A model generated the notes under the pieces. That model was not told the origin of the DNA. It ran no database searches and was given only the letters and a program-made list of their open reading frames with translations. Positions 41,717 through 52,862 of a stretch of DNA of 64,000 nt are shown in pieces. The stretch is taken from assembly GCF_000002515.2 (NCBI RefSeq), contig NC_006039.1, positions 434,001-498,000 of the forward strand, given 5' to 3'. Numbering within the stretch: the first letter of the stretch is position 1; the number at the start of each line of letters is the position of its first letter. A program made the position numbers and the translations under genes. Source of the stretch: Kluyveromyces lactis. Lineage: Eukaryota > Ascomycota > Saccharomycetes > Saccharomycetales > Saccharomycetaceae.

Positions 41717-41788
41717 CTCCGATACGGGGAGTCGAACCCCGGTCTCCACGGTGAAAGCGTGATGTGATAGCCGTTACACTATATCGGA
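41717..41788 (-). tRNA. tRNA-Glu (anticodon UUC), copy 1
   Basis: Read on the minus strand, 72 nt fold into a complete cloverleaf: acceptor arm TCCGATA/TATCGGA with discriminator G, D arm, anticodon loop CTTTCAC (anticodon TTC, near 41753-41755), and T arm CGGGG-TTCGACT-CCCCG. There is no intron. A run of six T on the minus strand follows (41706-41711), giving a Pol III terminator. It is identical in sequence to the copy at 55024, in opposite orientation. It lies just downstream of MSB1. Confidence 0.99.
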
Positions 41789-42376
41789 TGATATTGATGA
41801 AAAAGTTGTTTTTTCAAACTTTATGTTCCCGTGACATGGTCATACTAATGTAATACTGAACTGTATCATCGGTTTGGATTGAATTCTATGTGGAGCACAT
41901 GATTCAACTGTTTAGCAATTACTCCTTTTATTCTCCATAAAAAGACTTATGAAATGTTTATCAAAAGTCTGTGTATGGAAAGTGCGTGGGTTTTTTTGTC
42001 ATGGCGACTTTTTAAAAGTTACAACAGAACGTGAACTTTGAATACTGAATATGCAATGTCAAGTAAAAAATACAAGCTTGCGAGCCAATGGTATTGATGC
42101 ACAGACTTCAAAAGCACCGTTCTTATCCCGAATCGCTCATCAAGTACAAAGCTACGATGATTTTGGCTTCTTTTATACCTGCTCACTTACCAACTCCTAT
42201 ATGTCACGACAGATGCGTTTTTTTAACAAGGTCTGCCAGATCGAAATTTTATTTAGAAAACATATATAAATATCTGCACCGTATGGTAACTATCTCATCA
42301 ACACAAGAGAAGAAGGACATGGTACATCAATCAACCAAGCACCTTTGATCATTGCCTTAAAGGCCCTCTGCACAAT
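41789..42376. other. Intergenic region between tRNA-Glu and IES4
   Basis: This 588-bp stretch contains the 5' flank of the tRNA gene and the promoter of IES4. Short overlapping frames near 42050-42350 are unsupported. No LTR remnant was recognised upstream of the tRNA. Confidence 0.5.
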
Positions 42377-42808
42377 ATGACTGAAGTAGAACCCAATGTA
42401 ACAAGAGAAGCTTCCGAACAACCATCTACCGAAACAGCAGCCGAAACAGGTAAAACAGATGAACAACGCAAGATAACCACAACAGATAAGACGGACGATA
42501 AACCAGTGGAAGAACCAGCTGAGAAGAAACCCAAAACCTCTGCACAAATAAAGGCGTCTCATTGGAAACCAGGGTCTCTTGAAATAAAAGCTTTCACAGG
42601 ATACGCCTTGAAACTACGATGTTGGAAGAATGTTGACAAGGAAGGCCCCATAACTTCAGCCGTCGGATCACAGGCCGAAGCCAAAGAAGACGCAAGCATA
42701 GAGGCCGATGCTGAAACAAGCATCGAACCACAAGAAAAGGGAGATTCGAAACCCGATCAGGACGAGTCTCAAAGTGAATCTGAAACTTCTGAGACCCAGC
42801 CCAATTAA
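42377..42808 (+). CDS. IES4: INO80 chromatin-remodelling complex subunit Ies4
   Basis: This 143-residue protein is largely disordered and charged, with one conserved block near residues 57-77 (HWKPGSLEIKAFTGYALKLR). That block aligns with the PWDYKNKAIEIKSFSGYKV segment of S. cerevisiae Ies4 (116 residues), a subunit of INO80 phosphorylated in the DNA-damage response. The acidic, serine-rich C-terminal tail (SQSESETSETQ) has potential kinase sites of the SQ type. Identity is otherwise low, and position (YOR189W, after MSB1) supports the assignment. Confidence 0.85.
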   Translation: MTEVEPNVTREASEQPSTETAAETGKTDEQRKITTTDKTDDKPVEEPAEKKPKTSAQIKASHWKPGSLEIKAFTGYALKLRCWKNVDKEGPITSAVGSQAEAKEDASIEADAETSIEPQEKGDSKPDQDESQSESETSETQPN

Positions 42809-44375
42809 TGAAATATTCTCTCCTCTCTACTACACTCACATACAGCAGGTAACCTAACACATAGATTTATATAGCGATTCCCTTCTCTATGTACAGAATA
42901 GACAGCCGTTCGCATAGTATCGCCGCAAGATCAACCATGAATTCCATTTATCTGCATTTTCTCAAGCACAAAAATATAAGGAAAACCAGCACTGAAATTA
43001 CTATTCCTTAACCAGTTTTAACCAGTTCCCGCGCTTCTTCACCAATTTCGAAATGTAGCTCTGTCTCAGTATAGCCGTTGGCAGAGGCGAGAGCCCTTTT
43101 CTGGAAATTAATTGAACCCGCAATCTCGCATCCTACGAAAGCTGCTTCAGAAATTGCCATGTGATACGATCTTCGGCCAAATGACCTTGCTGCCCCGCTC
43201 CGAGATCTTCTGAGTCTGAAACGGCCAAATCTAAAAACGAAACTCGAGAAACAGAAAAAAACATTCCTTTCGCGATCCGGACAGAAAGGCAGCCAGGCAC
43301 AAAGACGACGCAATGACCTAGAAACAGAAACAGAAGCAGAAACAGAAACAGAACTAGGAATGGAAACAGAAATAGAAACACATTTATAGCGAGTAGTAGT
43401 CAAAACCAGACCAATCCAATCGTCAGGGTTCCGTTGACACACTTGCTATCTGCTGTGACCTACTCACCTTCTGTTTCTCCTTTATCATGTTTTATCACTG
43501 TCTTAGACTAACATATAGTTAATATAGCTAGTCGTTGCGCAAAGAAGAAAGAGAAGCCAAGGAAAAACTGATACAACCCACGGATTGAGCTTGGTTTTAA
43601 TTACTTAGCTAGTTAGTTTGTCGCACCTGCATCCAGAGTTATACTTTAAATTTTTTTTACTGATTGTCTCGTTTACTCTTTTCGTGTGATGGTTACTAGG
43701 GTTTCTTTTGTCGGACTGATCATTGTAGGAAGTAATCGTACGGTGGGCAGAAATAGAAACAGAAATAGAAAGAGGAGCCCTTTGAACTACGTGCAGGAGG
43801 GTGTGTTTTAATGTGAAGGAAAAAAAAAAGTGTATTCGGGATTTCCATTTGCATCAAAATGATCGATTAGTTCCCCAACTACGCTTTTGTTGTAACCGAT
43901 TTCGATGGTTTTTCAGTGGTTAAAAATATACACGTTTGTACTCGTACGCAGCTTCGGTTTATTTTTTGCCCATTCACAGTGTCTAAGGACCTTGGTTACG
44001 TATTTTTTTTTTAGCGACGCGGGTTTTGTCAGAATCAATTTATACGTTGCTACTTGGGAGGGAGCGGTGGTCATCTCTGACCCTGACCCTGTCCAAGTTT
44101 GTGGAAAGTTTACAGTTGTAAGTGTGAATAGATATAAATAGGTGTTTAGAGATTCACTTGTAACGCTTCCCGACTCATTCGTTTCGAGATAACTTTTTTT
44201 CTGATCTGGCTGTATTTAAGATCTGATATCGAGAAAAGGGTTACTGATAACTGTATCTGTGTCCAAAAGTCATCGAGGTGAAAACAATCACTGTCCTATA
44301 ACTATATTGCATATATTGCCAATACATCAGAGGAATACAAAGGGCCATACATATAAATATAAAATTCACTACGCA
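42809..44375. other. 1.6-kb region upstream of EXG1
   Basis: This long non-coding stretch separates IES4 and EXG1, both on the plus strand. It contains a GAAACA-type repeat (43321-43380) and a smaller echo at 43749-43774. A TATA box, TATAAATA, is at 44133-44140, about 235 bp before the EXG1 ATG. A minus-strand frame (43008-43442) owes its Ser/Val runs to the repeat and is not called. Confidence 0.55.
43321..43380. repeat. Imperfect GAAACA hexamer repeat
   Basis: About ten degenerate units of GAAACA (variants GAAGCA, GGAACA-like and GAAATA) are arrayed here. A shorter array of the same unit appears at 43749-43774. The purine-rich strand is the plus strand. It is probably a simple-sequence tract in non-coding DNA, possibly affecting nucleosome placement. 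Confidence 0.75.
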
Positions 44376-45665
44376 ATGCTTTCAATGCAAGTTGTTTCAT
44401 TGATTTCGTTGCTGGTCTCAGTGTGTCTGGCACAGCCATTGCCTCTTTCAAAAAGATACTTTGAATATGAGAATTATAAAGTCAGGGGTGTGAACCTTGG
44501 TGGTTGGTTGGTGTTGGAACCATTCATTACCCCATCGCTTTTCGAAACGTTCCGTACCAATGAGTATAACGATGACGGTATCCCATACGATGAGTACCAT
44601 TATTGCCAATATTTGGGCGAAGACCTTGCTCGTGATAGATTGAAACAGCATTGGTCCACTTGGATCACTGAAGCGGATTTTGAAGATATTTCCAACACTG
44701 GGTTGAACACTGTCAGAATCCCAATTGGGTACTGGGCTTTCGAATTGTTGGACGACGATCCATACGTGAGTGGATTACAAGAAGCGTATTTGGATCAGGC
44801 TATCGAATGGGCCAGAAGTTATGGATTGAAGGTGTGGGTTGACTTACACGGTGCTCCTGGGTCTCAAAATGGGTTTGATAACTCAGGTCTTAGAGATCAG
44901 GTCGAATTCCAACAGGATGGTAACTGGGACGTCTTTAAAAACGTCTTGGCTTACGTCATTGAGAAATACTCAAGGGATGAATTTACTGACACCGTTGTTG
45001 GTGTCGAAGTCCTCAATGAACCATTGGGTCCAGTCATCGATATGGATAAGTTGAAGGAATTGTACAACTGGGCATACGATTACTTGAGAAATGACTTACA
45101 AAGAGATCAAATCCTTGTTATCCATGATGCTTTCCAGAAGGCCAACTACTTTGACGATCAATTGACCGTGGAACAAGGCGCTTTCGGCGTATTGGTCGAC
45201 CATCACCATTACCAAGTGTTCTCTCCTGAAGAGGTCGGCAGAACCATCGATGAACATATCTCTGTTGTCTGTGAACAAGGTAAAGAGACATTAACCGAAG
45301 CTCATTGGAACGTCGTTGGTGAATGGTCTGCCGCATTAACTGACTGTACCAAATGGTTGAACGGTGTTGGAATTGGTGCCAGATACGACGGATCCTTCGT
45401 TAAGAACCAGGATACTTCCTACTGGATTGGTTCTTGTGAGGGAAGTCAAGATATTAGTACCTGGACCTCCGATAAAAAGGACAACTACAGAAAATACATC
45501 GAAGCTCAACTTGACGCATATGAGATTAGAAACGGTTGGATCTACTGGTGTTACAAGACCGAAGACACCCTTGAATGGGACTACAGAAAATTGGTCCAAA
45601 GTGGATTGTTCCCACAACCATTAACTAATAGACAATTTCCAAACCAATGTAGCAGTACCTATTAA
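44376..45665 (+). CDS. EXG1: Secreted exo-1,3-beta-glucanase
   Basis: Taking the first ATG at 44376, the product has 429 residues. An open frame extends upstream but begins at GTG and lacks a signal sequence. The N-terminus is a signal peptide ([19 protein letters not shown]) followed by a short propeptide ending in Lys26-Arg27, a Kex2 site. The mature glycoside hydrolase family 5 enzyme trims cell-wall beta-1,3-glucan. Glu215 (EVLNEP) is the acid/base and Glu316 (VVGEWSAAL) the nucleophile. It is orthologous to both EXG1 (YLR300W) and the sporulation paralogue SPR1 (YOR190W). Preferred codons dominate, so expression should be high. Confidence 0.96.
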   Translation: MLSMQVVSLISLLVSVCLAQPLPLSKRYFEYENYKVRGVNLGGWLVLEPFITPSLFETFRTNEYNDDGIPYDEYHYCQYLGEDLARDRLKQHWSTWITEADFEDISNTGLNTVRIPIGYWAFELLDDDPYVSGLQEAYLDQAIEWARSYGLKVWVDLHGAPGSQNGFDNSGLRDQVEFQQDGNWDVFKNVLAYVIEKYSRDEFTDTVVGVEVLNEPLGPVIDMDKLKELYNWAYDYLRNDLQRDQILVIHDAFQKANYFDDQLTVEQGAFGVLVDHHHYQVFSPEEVGRTIDEHISVVCEQGKETLTEAHWNVVGEWSAALTDCTKWLNGVGIGARYDGSFVKNQDTSYWIGSCEGSQDISTWTSDKKDNYRKYIEAQLDAYEIRNGWIYWCYKTEDTLEWDYRKLVQSGLFPQPLTNRQFPNQCSSTY

Positions 45666-46363
45666 TAGGATACGCAGACAAATAAATCACAAAACACTAA
45701 AAAAAAAATCAAACAAAGCATCTCCCTATAACTAAAACTGAGTAAAACGAAGGTTAAAAAAACCCAAAAATAAATAAAGCCAAAGGAAACATCTATCAAT
45801 TTACTCAACTTGCGACGGAACCCGGTCGCTTATAAATGGACGATTTCACATAATCCACAAACCCGCACACAAAAGCACTATATTTTTTTCAATTCTGGGT
45901 CACTTTAAGTTATTCTTCCGTACGTTTTTAATTTCTAGTTTTCTACTTCAATATTAATATCTTCCTCCTGTCAGTTCTTGATAGCCTAGAACATATTCCT
46001 CCCAGCCAATAGTAAATGCAAGATCTGGTATTCTAATCTCTAATACGCCGCATCCCCCCAGTTAACGGATACCAGGCCAACCTTGATTAAAATTGCCTTT
46101 TCTCCTTTCTTTTCAATGCCACGGTCAACCAAGTCGCACATAAATTAACAGCCATAGTCGGCCGTAAACTTTTTTCTTTTTTTTTGTTTTCTTCTCTCAG
46201 CCAACATTATATACGGTATATATAGATGTACCGAACCTTGATATCTAAATACTATGGAACTAGTATACTTTCGAGGACATTTTGTTTGAACAACAATTGA
46301 CTCAATTGACTCAATTGAAACACACCTGCATTCGTTGTCTCTAGCAAGAAAACGGTAACGACA
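45666..46363. other. WWM1-like gene promoter region
   Basis: This 698-bp region contains the 3' flank of EXG1 and the promoter of the WW-domain gene. A TATA box, TATATATAG, lies at 46217-46225, about 140 bp upstream of the ATG. No further gene was found. Confidence 0.5.
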
Positions 46364-47104
46364 ATGGCTAGTAGAGATTTGGCACCACAAGTTCCAGAAG
46401 GTTGGAAAGCTGTTTACGACGACCAGTACCAAACCTGGTTTTACGTAAATTTGAAGACTGAACAATCCCAATGGGAAGAACCTGAGGGAACAACATGGCC
46501 ACGGGGTGTTGAACAAAGACCAGCAGGTCCACCACCTTCAGCAAGCTATTCAAGTAATGTACCGGAAAAAGCTCCTGAACCTCAGTACGTGCAGCAGCAG
46601 CCTGAGCAACAGCAATCTTATCCAGCTCAACAACCGGAGGCTCAATCACAACCACAATCGTATCCAACTGAAAGTTATCCGGCTCAAAGCTATCCTCAGC
46701 AACAACCGGTATACCAGCAGCAACAACCGGCATACCAACAACCTTATGTCGCAACTCCAGCTCAAGGAACGGCCCAACCACAGGAACAGCAGAAAGCATC
46801 CAAGGGCTACGGGAGTACTGTGCTAGGAGGTATCGCTGGTATTGGTACCGGTCTGTTGGCCGGATCATTGCTATCACATGCGATGTCATCTCACCATGAT
46901 AAGAAGCATAACGAAAGCCATTTCAGTGGGTCTAGTGGGTCTAGTGGCTTTGGTGGCTTTGGTGGTTTTGGTGGCTCCAGCGGTGGAAGACCTAATGAGA
47001 GACCTTTCAATGGCCCACCAAATAACAACCATGGAGGTTTCGGTGGCCATGGCGGTCCCGGCGGTCCTGGCGGCCATGGTGGCCGTGGCGATGGACGCTT
47101 CTAA
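46364..47104 (+). CDS. WWM1: WW-domain protein, Wwm1-like
   Basis: This 246-residue protein starts with a WW domain at residues about 10-44 (VPEGWKAVYDDQYQTWFYVN followed by QSQWEEPEGTTWPR), matching S. cerevisiae Wwm1 (VPSGWKAVFDDEYQTWYYVD). The middle is Gln/Pro/Tyr-rich with repeated QSYP and QQQP units. A glycine-rich hydrophobic segment near residues 150-170 (GGIAGIGTGLLAGSLLSHAM) and a Gly-rich tail follow, as in Wwm1. S. cerevisiae Wwm1 (YFL010C, 211 residues) is known for interaction with the metacaspase Mca1. In S. cerevisiae it is on chromosome VI and not between YOR190 and YOR191, so its place here is a synteny difference. Confidence 0.88.
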   Translation: MASRDLAPQVPEGWKAVYDDQYQTWFYVNLKTEQSQWEEPEGTTWPRGVEQRPAGPPPSASYSSNVPEKAPEPQYVQQQPEQQQSYPAQQPEAQSQPQSYPTESYPAQSYPQQQPVYQQQQPAYQQPYVATPAQGTAQPQEQQKASKGYGSTVLGGIAGIGTGLLAGSLLSHAMSSHHDKKHNESHFSGSSGSSGFGGFGGFGGSSGGRPNERPFNGPPNNNHGGFGGHGGPGGPGGHGGRGDGRF

Positions 47105-47597
47105 CCACAGGTACCAGGAATATCAATCTATGCAAATATAATTAGTTTTATCTTATTCCATGCCTTACGTAACCGTAACCTGATGACTGGGAGGATCATG
47201 TTCTGAATGCAGCACGTGATGCTTTTTTCTTGTTTTCCACACAGAATGCTCATGAGTATCTCTGTTTTACGAAAAAAACTAAACTAAGGTAATCAGTTAT
47301 AATCAGTTAGTTCTTCACGAAGGAAGCTGTGTGTTTTCGTGCGTGAAAGGACGAGTACAAAGTGCCTATAGCACTTTAAACAGAGTAGCTGTCAGCAACT
47401 GTAATAGCACATAAAGGTTTTGGTGATTTTCTTCTTATTTGTACGTTTACCTGTTCTAAACTTTGAAGATTTAGCAGGGGTATATCGAACAGATCAAGGA
47501 TAGGTGCACTGCCTGTGCTTCAATTTTACTTTACGAATTCTGCTCACCACCGTTGCAGTAGAGATCAAACAAGAAACGAGACTGCAATAAACCACAG
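47105..47597. other. ULS1 promoter region
   Basis: A 493-bp stretch between the WWM1-like gene and ULS1 contains a 3' flank and a promoter. No clear element or RNA gene was recognised. Confidence 0.45.
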
Positions 47598-50500
47598 ATG
47601 ACAGAGAATGGAGCAGAAATACCTGTAGTTAACCTCACGCTAGATGCTGAGGAGGAGGAAGAAAACGAAGTAGTTTCTGAGTTGAAGAGACAGGAGACGC
47701 CGAAGTTATTTGTGAAGCGAGAGATCGATGAAATAGAAGCAGAACATCTGCAGCCTCTGGTGAAACACTTTAAACCAATGGAGCAGGACTCACAAGTGAT
47801 TGTAGTATCAAGCGAAGAGGAGGCAGACGTCAAACCCGCGGAGGGTGCACATGTGGCGCTTCAACATCTACAAGAACGGCTATTAGTGCTGACTAAAAAA
47901 CTTCGGGCTAAGAAAAGTATGACGGATGTCTTAACAAACAAGCTGGCCAGACGTAAAGATGCTGAAGATACTCTTCAGGTTAAGTATCGTTCGTTACTGA
48001 ACCTTTATGGAGAGGATCCCAATATGCCGTCGCAGAGAAAATTATTAACTGACCTACGGCAGCAGATACGCGCGGCAGAGGAGCGGACAGTGGCAACAAG
48101 AACAAAACTTCATTCTGTGAAAAGGGACCATCATGACTTAGAGAACGAGATAAAACAACTGTACGAAAGGATAAGAGCCATATCTAGCCACAACGGCAAA
48201 GAAATGTCACTTCAACTTCAGAGTGTCTCCAAAGATATTATCAAAGATGTGAGGAAACACAACCTTTTCGTAGAAACTATCAATAAAGTTAAAGAACTAC
48301 TGCGTAACACTTCACGATCCGAGGATAATAAGATTTATATCAATACACTTTGTGACCGACTACTGGCATTTGAATCAGAGATTTTCTATGAACAACCCAG
48401 TTCGGTTTTCTTGAAGGCAACAATATATCAAATATTAACAGAGTTAACAAGTCAAGGTATAAAGATGCCTTATATCTTCCAACGATTTCAAGAATTAAAA
48501 CTTTATGATGAAGATCTCCCTAAATCAGAGGAATCCTTGTCTACCGACTCCAAATTCAAAAGTCATATAGACCAGGTCTTCAGCTTGGCCGACAAGATCC
48601 ACAGACCTGATAAAGAAAAGCATCAAATCAAGCACTATGCTTCCATCGTTTTGGATGGCTACCGGAATCGATCTCAATACCCATTACAACACCCTGGTAA
48701 ATACAATAAAATAACACATGCATTGTTGCGTTTGGTTCAATTGGGTGTCCGCATCCCCTTTGTTTTGGAAGAGATGAAAAAGCTACATTATAATATAAAT
48801 TCTGCGATTGATTCTACAAAAGTGTTCCAAGAAATTCACGCAGTAAAATCAAGCATACTGGAAAAATCACTAAGCAGTGATAGAGCATCGAAGCTTTTCA
48901 AAGACCTTGACCTTTTAATTGGTTTCCTTGAATTCACTTTAGAGGGAGAAGAAGTCTACGATCCTGAAATTGTAAAAAATATTTTCAAACTGATGGTGCA
49001 TATTGAAAGGTTGAATATTAATATACCTTACACCAAGGAAGCAATGCACAAGTTAGGACTGAATTGGGATGACTTCATTGATACAGAATATTTCCTACAG
49101 AGCATAACAAAAATGAAAAGAAGACTTCATGAACTGAAGTCTTCTCGCTCTCCTGCTGATATGTCCAGGATATTGCAAAGTCTTGATTGCCTTGTCTTTT
49201 TCATAGAAAAGTATCATGAGGATAAACAGTATAAAGTGCCCACAATGCATTCCAAAGAAAGGGAAGAAGTGTGCCATTCAGCACATATACTTCACTCTTC
49301 TGGCATTTTACTGCTTTACTGCTACGAATCTTTAACCAAATTAGGTTTCGACTGGCAGTATTATCCCGAGGAATCGCTAAAAGTTATTGAACTTGCCAAA
49401 GATATGCTTCAAAAAGATTCCTCGAAAACAATTCATGAAAAGGCCAATATTTTAACTTTGATACAAACCTTAGAAAAAGGAATCATTAGGGCAATGGATA
49501 TGTCTACATTTTCTGAGATGAAAATTGAAAGTTTTAGGTTAACCCTATCAACTCTCCAAAGGACTGGCTGCAAAATGCCGAGTGTCGAATTAACATACCA
49601 GTCCATTATGAAAGGTACATACTTGAATTGTCTTCTTAATGCTGAGCGCCAGGCTGCGCTAGTTGACAACGCAAGAGACTCTCAATCATCTACAAGTCAC
49701 TCTTTGTCAAGCGGATTGAAATATGAAAAGGATGATAAAGCTTTAATTGGAAATCCACCATATGAATCGAAGAAATCCACTTCGAAACTCGAAGGCCATT
49801 CACAACTGCTATCTTTACGAAAGCTTCAGGATGAAATAGAAGAGGCAATATTAACTTTGTCAACAAACCACTCTCTCGATAAAATGGCTCAAGATACAAT
49901 CGTGAGCGCACTTTCGAACATATTAAGCCTCCTAAAAATTTCAGAGGAGTTCAACTCAACCACTGTACCATCAATGTGGCGTTCCACCGTGCAGATGAGC
50001 ATTGATGTGCTGGATCGCTTTTTATATATTGGCACTATACCAGGAGTTTTGGATCGCCTATTCCAACTGGGGTTTTCTATTCCCGAGCAATATGCCAATG
50101 ATGATGACCTTGCAGTTATTGGAGGTAAAACAATAAAAAATGAGGAGTTTGTTACTTACGACTCTGATGAGGATGATGACATAGATGAGGTTATAGAGAA
50201 TTATAAAACGAGAATAGACCATTCACTACGTATGACGAATATCTATAACACTGCTGATGCGTCGTCATTAAGAGATTTATTAGAAGGCTTGAAAGAGATC
50301 GAAACAGAAGTTGAAGGGGAAGATTTGACGCCAAATGAACTAACCGTAAACCTATTAAAGCACCAAAGACAAGGTTTACGATGGCTAGTGTCAATGGAAA
50401 AATCCAGCAAAAGGGGTGGTTTATTGGCTGATGATATGGGTCTTGGTAAAACTGTTCAGAGTCTCGCCTTATTAATGGCAAACAAGCCAGAACCGAAGTC

Positions 50501-52415
50501 AGCGATTAAAACGACATTGGTTGTTGCCCCTGTGGCTGTTTTGAGAGTGTGGAAAGACGAAGTCGCTGTCAAAATAAAGAAGGATGTTAATGTTAAGGTG
50601 GTGATATTCGGAGGTGGTGAAAATAATAGCAGCAAATTCAGAAGTTGGAAAGACTTGGCCGAATACGACATAGTGCTAGTGTCTTATCAGACATTGGCAA
50701 GCGAATTCAAGAAACATTGGCCATTGAGCTGGAAAAATGGGGAGCATCAGCCCGATGTGCATGCAGTTGACTTAAAGCTCATGAATCAAGTCAAGTCAAG
50801 CGATGAATATTTCTCTCCCTTCTATCGTAATGATTCTGAATTTTACAGAGTTATTCTAGATGAAGCGCAGAATATAAAAAATAAAAAGACACAAGCAGCC
50901 AAAGCCTGTTGTACCATCTCTTCGACTTTCAGGTGGGCTTTATCAGGCACACCCATTCAGAATAACATAGGTGAGCTATACTCTTTAATCAGGTTTTTGA
51001 GGATACCTCCCTACAACAAAGAGGCCAAGTTCCATTCTGATATTGGTGCAGTTTTGAATACAAAGAAACCCTATGATTACAATGATAGCGAGCGGCAACG
51101 TGCTATGAAAAAAGTGCAAGTACTTCTCAGAGCTATTATGTTGCGCAGAACTAAAACATCACAAATAGATGGCAAACCTATACTACAACTTCCTGAAAAA
51201 CATCTAAAGGAGTCTGCTAATAAATTAGAAGGAGATGAACTAGAGTTCTATCAAGCTCTCGAATCCAAATCACGAGATAAAGCTAAGAAAATGTTGGAAA
51301 GTAAGCAAAAGCAAGGGGCATACTCCAGTATATTAACTTTGCTTTTGAGATTAAGACAAGCTTGCTTGCATTCCGAACTTGTGAAAATCGGGGAGTCAAA
51401 TGCTAAAAGCTCAAAGATTATTAACGGGAAAGATTTCGAGAAAGATTGGAGGCCGCTTTATTTTGTATCTAAAAGGATGGGACAGAATCAGGCCACCTTG
51501 AACGCCGTCAACGCATGTTTAGATGACATGACTTGCCCAGTTTGTATGGAACAAATGGATATTGACTCAATGTTAGTTTTGAATTCCTGTGGTCATTGCT
51601 TATGCGCACAATGTTTTGAACCGTATGTTGATAACGCAAAATTGGAGCCCACCGCGTCCTTCGGACCGAAAGGTACTAATTCTGTCAATATTCCATGTCT
51701 TGTATGCAGGAAAATGAACAATGACAAAGAAGCAATCAGTTATCAACTATTTGATCAAGTTAATAACCTCAACTATTCTATTGATGATTTGAGGCTAGAA
51801 TATGACAAGATGGTAGCTGAACAAAAGGCTAGGTTAAAAAATGGTTACACAATAGATTATAAAAGCCTTAAAGAATCTAAGAAGGTTGAAATGTGTCTTG
51901 ACATTATCAAGAAAGTCACAGATTCTAACACTGATGAAAAGCTAGTCATATTTTCGCAATTCACTATGTTCTTTGAAATTTTAGGACATTTTATCAAGAA
52001 GAATCTCGGTCTGAATTTCTTGAGATATGACGGGAGTATGTCATCCAGTCAAAGATCTGCTTGTATCGAGAGTTTTTACCAGGATAATAATTATAGAGTG
52101 ATGCTAATTTCTATGAAAGCAGGTAATTCGGGGCTTACTCTCACATGTGCAAACCATGTCATCCTAGCAGATCCGTTTTGGAATCCGTTTGTTGAAGAAC
52201 AAGCGATGGACAGATGTCACAGAATCTCACAAGAAAGAGAAGTCTATGTTCATCGGTTGCTAATAAAAATGTCAGTTGAAGACAGAATTGTTGAATTACA
52301 AAACAAGAAGAAAACTCTAGTGAACTTAGCCATGGACCCAACACAAATCAGAGAGGTAAATAAATTAGGAAGAAAAGAACTAGGATTCTTATTCGGTTTG
52401 AATTCATTAGATTGA
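47598..52415 (+). CDS. ULS1: SNF2/RING ATPase Uls1 (SUMO-targeted translocase)
   Basis: This 1605-residue protein is a Swi2/Snf2 DNA translocase with an inserted RING finger. It removes or ubiquitylates poly-SUMO-modified proteins on chromatin. Two SUMO-interacting motifs are visible at the N-terminus: IPVVNLTL (residues 8-15) and VIVVSSEEE (67-75). The ATPase half begins near residue 920, with DDMGLGKT near 945 and LDEAQNIK near 1090. The RING lies at about 1312-1370 (CPVCMEQ through SCGHCLCAQCF to CLVCRK). The second helicase lobe (LVIFSQFTMFFE, DPFWNPFVEEQAMDRCHRISQ) follows. Length matches S. cerevisiae Uls1 (1619). It corresponds to YOR191W. Confidence 0.97.
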   Translation: MTENGAEIPVVNLTLDAEEEEENEVVSELKRQETPKLFVKREIDEIEAEHLQPLVKHFKPMEQDSQVIVVSSEEEADVKPAEGAHVALQHLQERLLVLTKKLRAKKSMTDVLTNKLARRKDAEDTLQVKYRSLLNLYGEDPNMPSQRKLLTDLRQQIRAAEERTVATRTKLHSVKRDHHDLENEIKQLYERIRAISSHNGKEMSLQLQSVSKDIIKDVRKHNLFVETINKVKELLRNTSRSEDNKIYINTLCDRLLAFESEIFYEQPSSVFLKATIYQILTELTSQGIKMPYIFQRFQELKLYDEDLPKSEESLSTDSKFKSHIDQVFSLADKIHRPDKEKHQIKHYASIVLDGYRNRSQYPLQHPGKYNKITHALLRLVQLGVRIPFVLEEMKKLHYNINSAIDSTKVFQEIHAVKSSILEKSLSSDRASKLFKDLDLLIGFLEFTLEGEEVYDPEIVKNIFKLMVHIERLNINIPYTKEAMHKLGLNWDDFIDTEYFLQSITKMKRRLHELKSSRSPADMSRILQSLDCLVFFIEKYHEDKQYKVPTMHSKEREEVCHSAHILHSSGILLLYCYESLTKLGFDWQYYPEESLKVIELAKDMLQKDSSKTIHEKANILTLIQTLEKGIIRAMDMSTFSEMKIESFRLTLSTLQRTGCKMPSVELTYQSIMKGTYLNCLLNAERQAALVDNARDSQSSTSHSLSSGLKYEKDDKALIGNPPYESKKSTSKLEGHSQLLSLRKLQDEIEEAILTLSTNHSLDKMAQDTIVSALSNILSLLKISEEFNSTTVPSMWRSTVQMSIDVLDRFLYIGTIPGVLDRLFQLGFSIPEQYANDDDLAVIGGKTIKNEEFVTYDSDEDDDIDEVIENYKTRIDHSLRMTNIYNTADASSLRDLLEGLKEIETEVEGEDLTPNELTVNLLKHQRQGLRWLVSMEKSSKRGGLLADDMGLGKTVQSLALLMANKPEPKSAIKTTLVVAPVAVLRVWKDEVAVKIKKDVNVKVVIFGGGENNSSKFRSWKDLAEYDIVLVSYQTLASEFKKHWPLSWKNGEHQPDVHAVDLKLMNQVKSSDEYFSPFYRNDSEFYRVILDEAQNIKNKKTQAAKACCTISSTFRWALSGTPIQNNIGELYSLIRFLRIPPYNKEAKFHSDIGAVLNTKKPYDYNDSERQRAMKKVQVLLRAIMLRRTKTSQIDGKPILQLPEKHLKESANKLEGDELEFYQALESKSRDKAKKMLESKQKQGAYSSILTLLLRLRQACLHSELVKIGESNAKSSKIINGKDFEKDWRPLYFVSKRMGQNQATLNAVNACLDDMTCPVCMEQMDIDSMLVLNSCGHCLCAQCFEPYVDNAKLEPTASFGPKGTNSVNIPCLVCRKMNNDKEAISYQLFDQVNNLNYSIDDLRLEYDKMVAEQKARLKNGYTIDYKSLKESKKVEMCLDIIKKVTDSNTDEKLVIFSQFTMFFEILGHFIKKNLGLNFLRYDGSMSSSQRSACIESFYQDNNYRVMLISMKAGNSGLTLTCANHVILADPFWNPFVEEQAMDRCHRISQEREVYVHRLLIKMSVEDRIVELQNKKKTLVNLAMDPTQIREVNKLGRKELGFLFGLNSLD

Positions 52416-52862
52416 GATCCAATGTCGATGGCACATGTAGATAATGAATAGCTTCCTTTCTCTCTTCCTGGAAGAACGATTAAGCTTACCAGTACTTAAT
52501 TCGTCATACGTATGTAAATATACCAAATTCAGGCAGAACCAGTTGCCATTTAAATTAGCAGTTGTAAACCTCAATAACTTTCTTTACCTAAATTCCGTTG
52601 TTGCATCGCAGCGTTCTTTACCTAAACAATTAACTTTTCACGTCCAGCTCCATGACTTTAATGAAAAATTGTGTGAAATATAGGGAAAAGATATATCAAC
52701 TGATCTCATTGCAACTTTTTTTTTAAACGTAGACCAGAATAACAGGAATAACGCTCAATCAGCACATCTAAGAATCCTTAGCGGAGTCGCTACAGCTGAA
52801 ATATAATTCGTATAGACGTTAGCGTCAAGAAATAGTAGATACACAATATAAATTGACAAGCA
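52416..52862. other. Intergenic region ULS1-HRI1
   Basis: This 447-bp region contains the ULS1 3' flank and HRI1 promoter. A short frame at 52444-52683 has no recognisable features and is not called. Confidence 0.45.

Noticed and set aside
43008-43442. 144-residue minus-strand frame with Ser/Val runs
   Set aside because: The runs are the translation of the GAAACA repeat, and the rest is unsupported.
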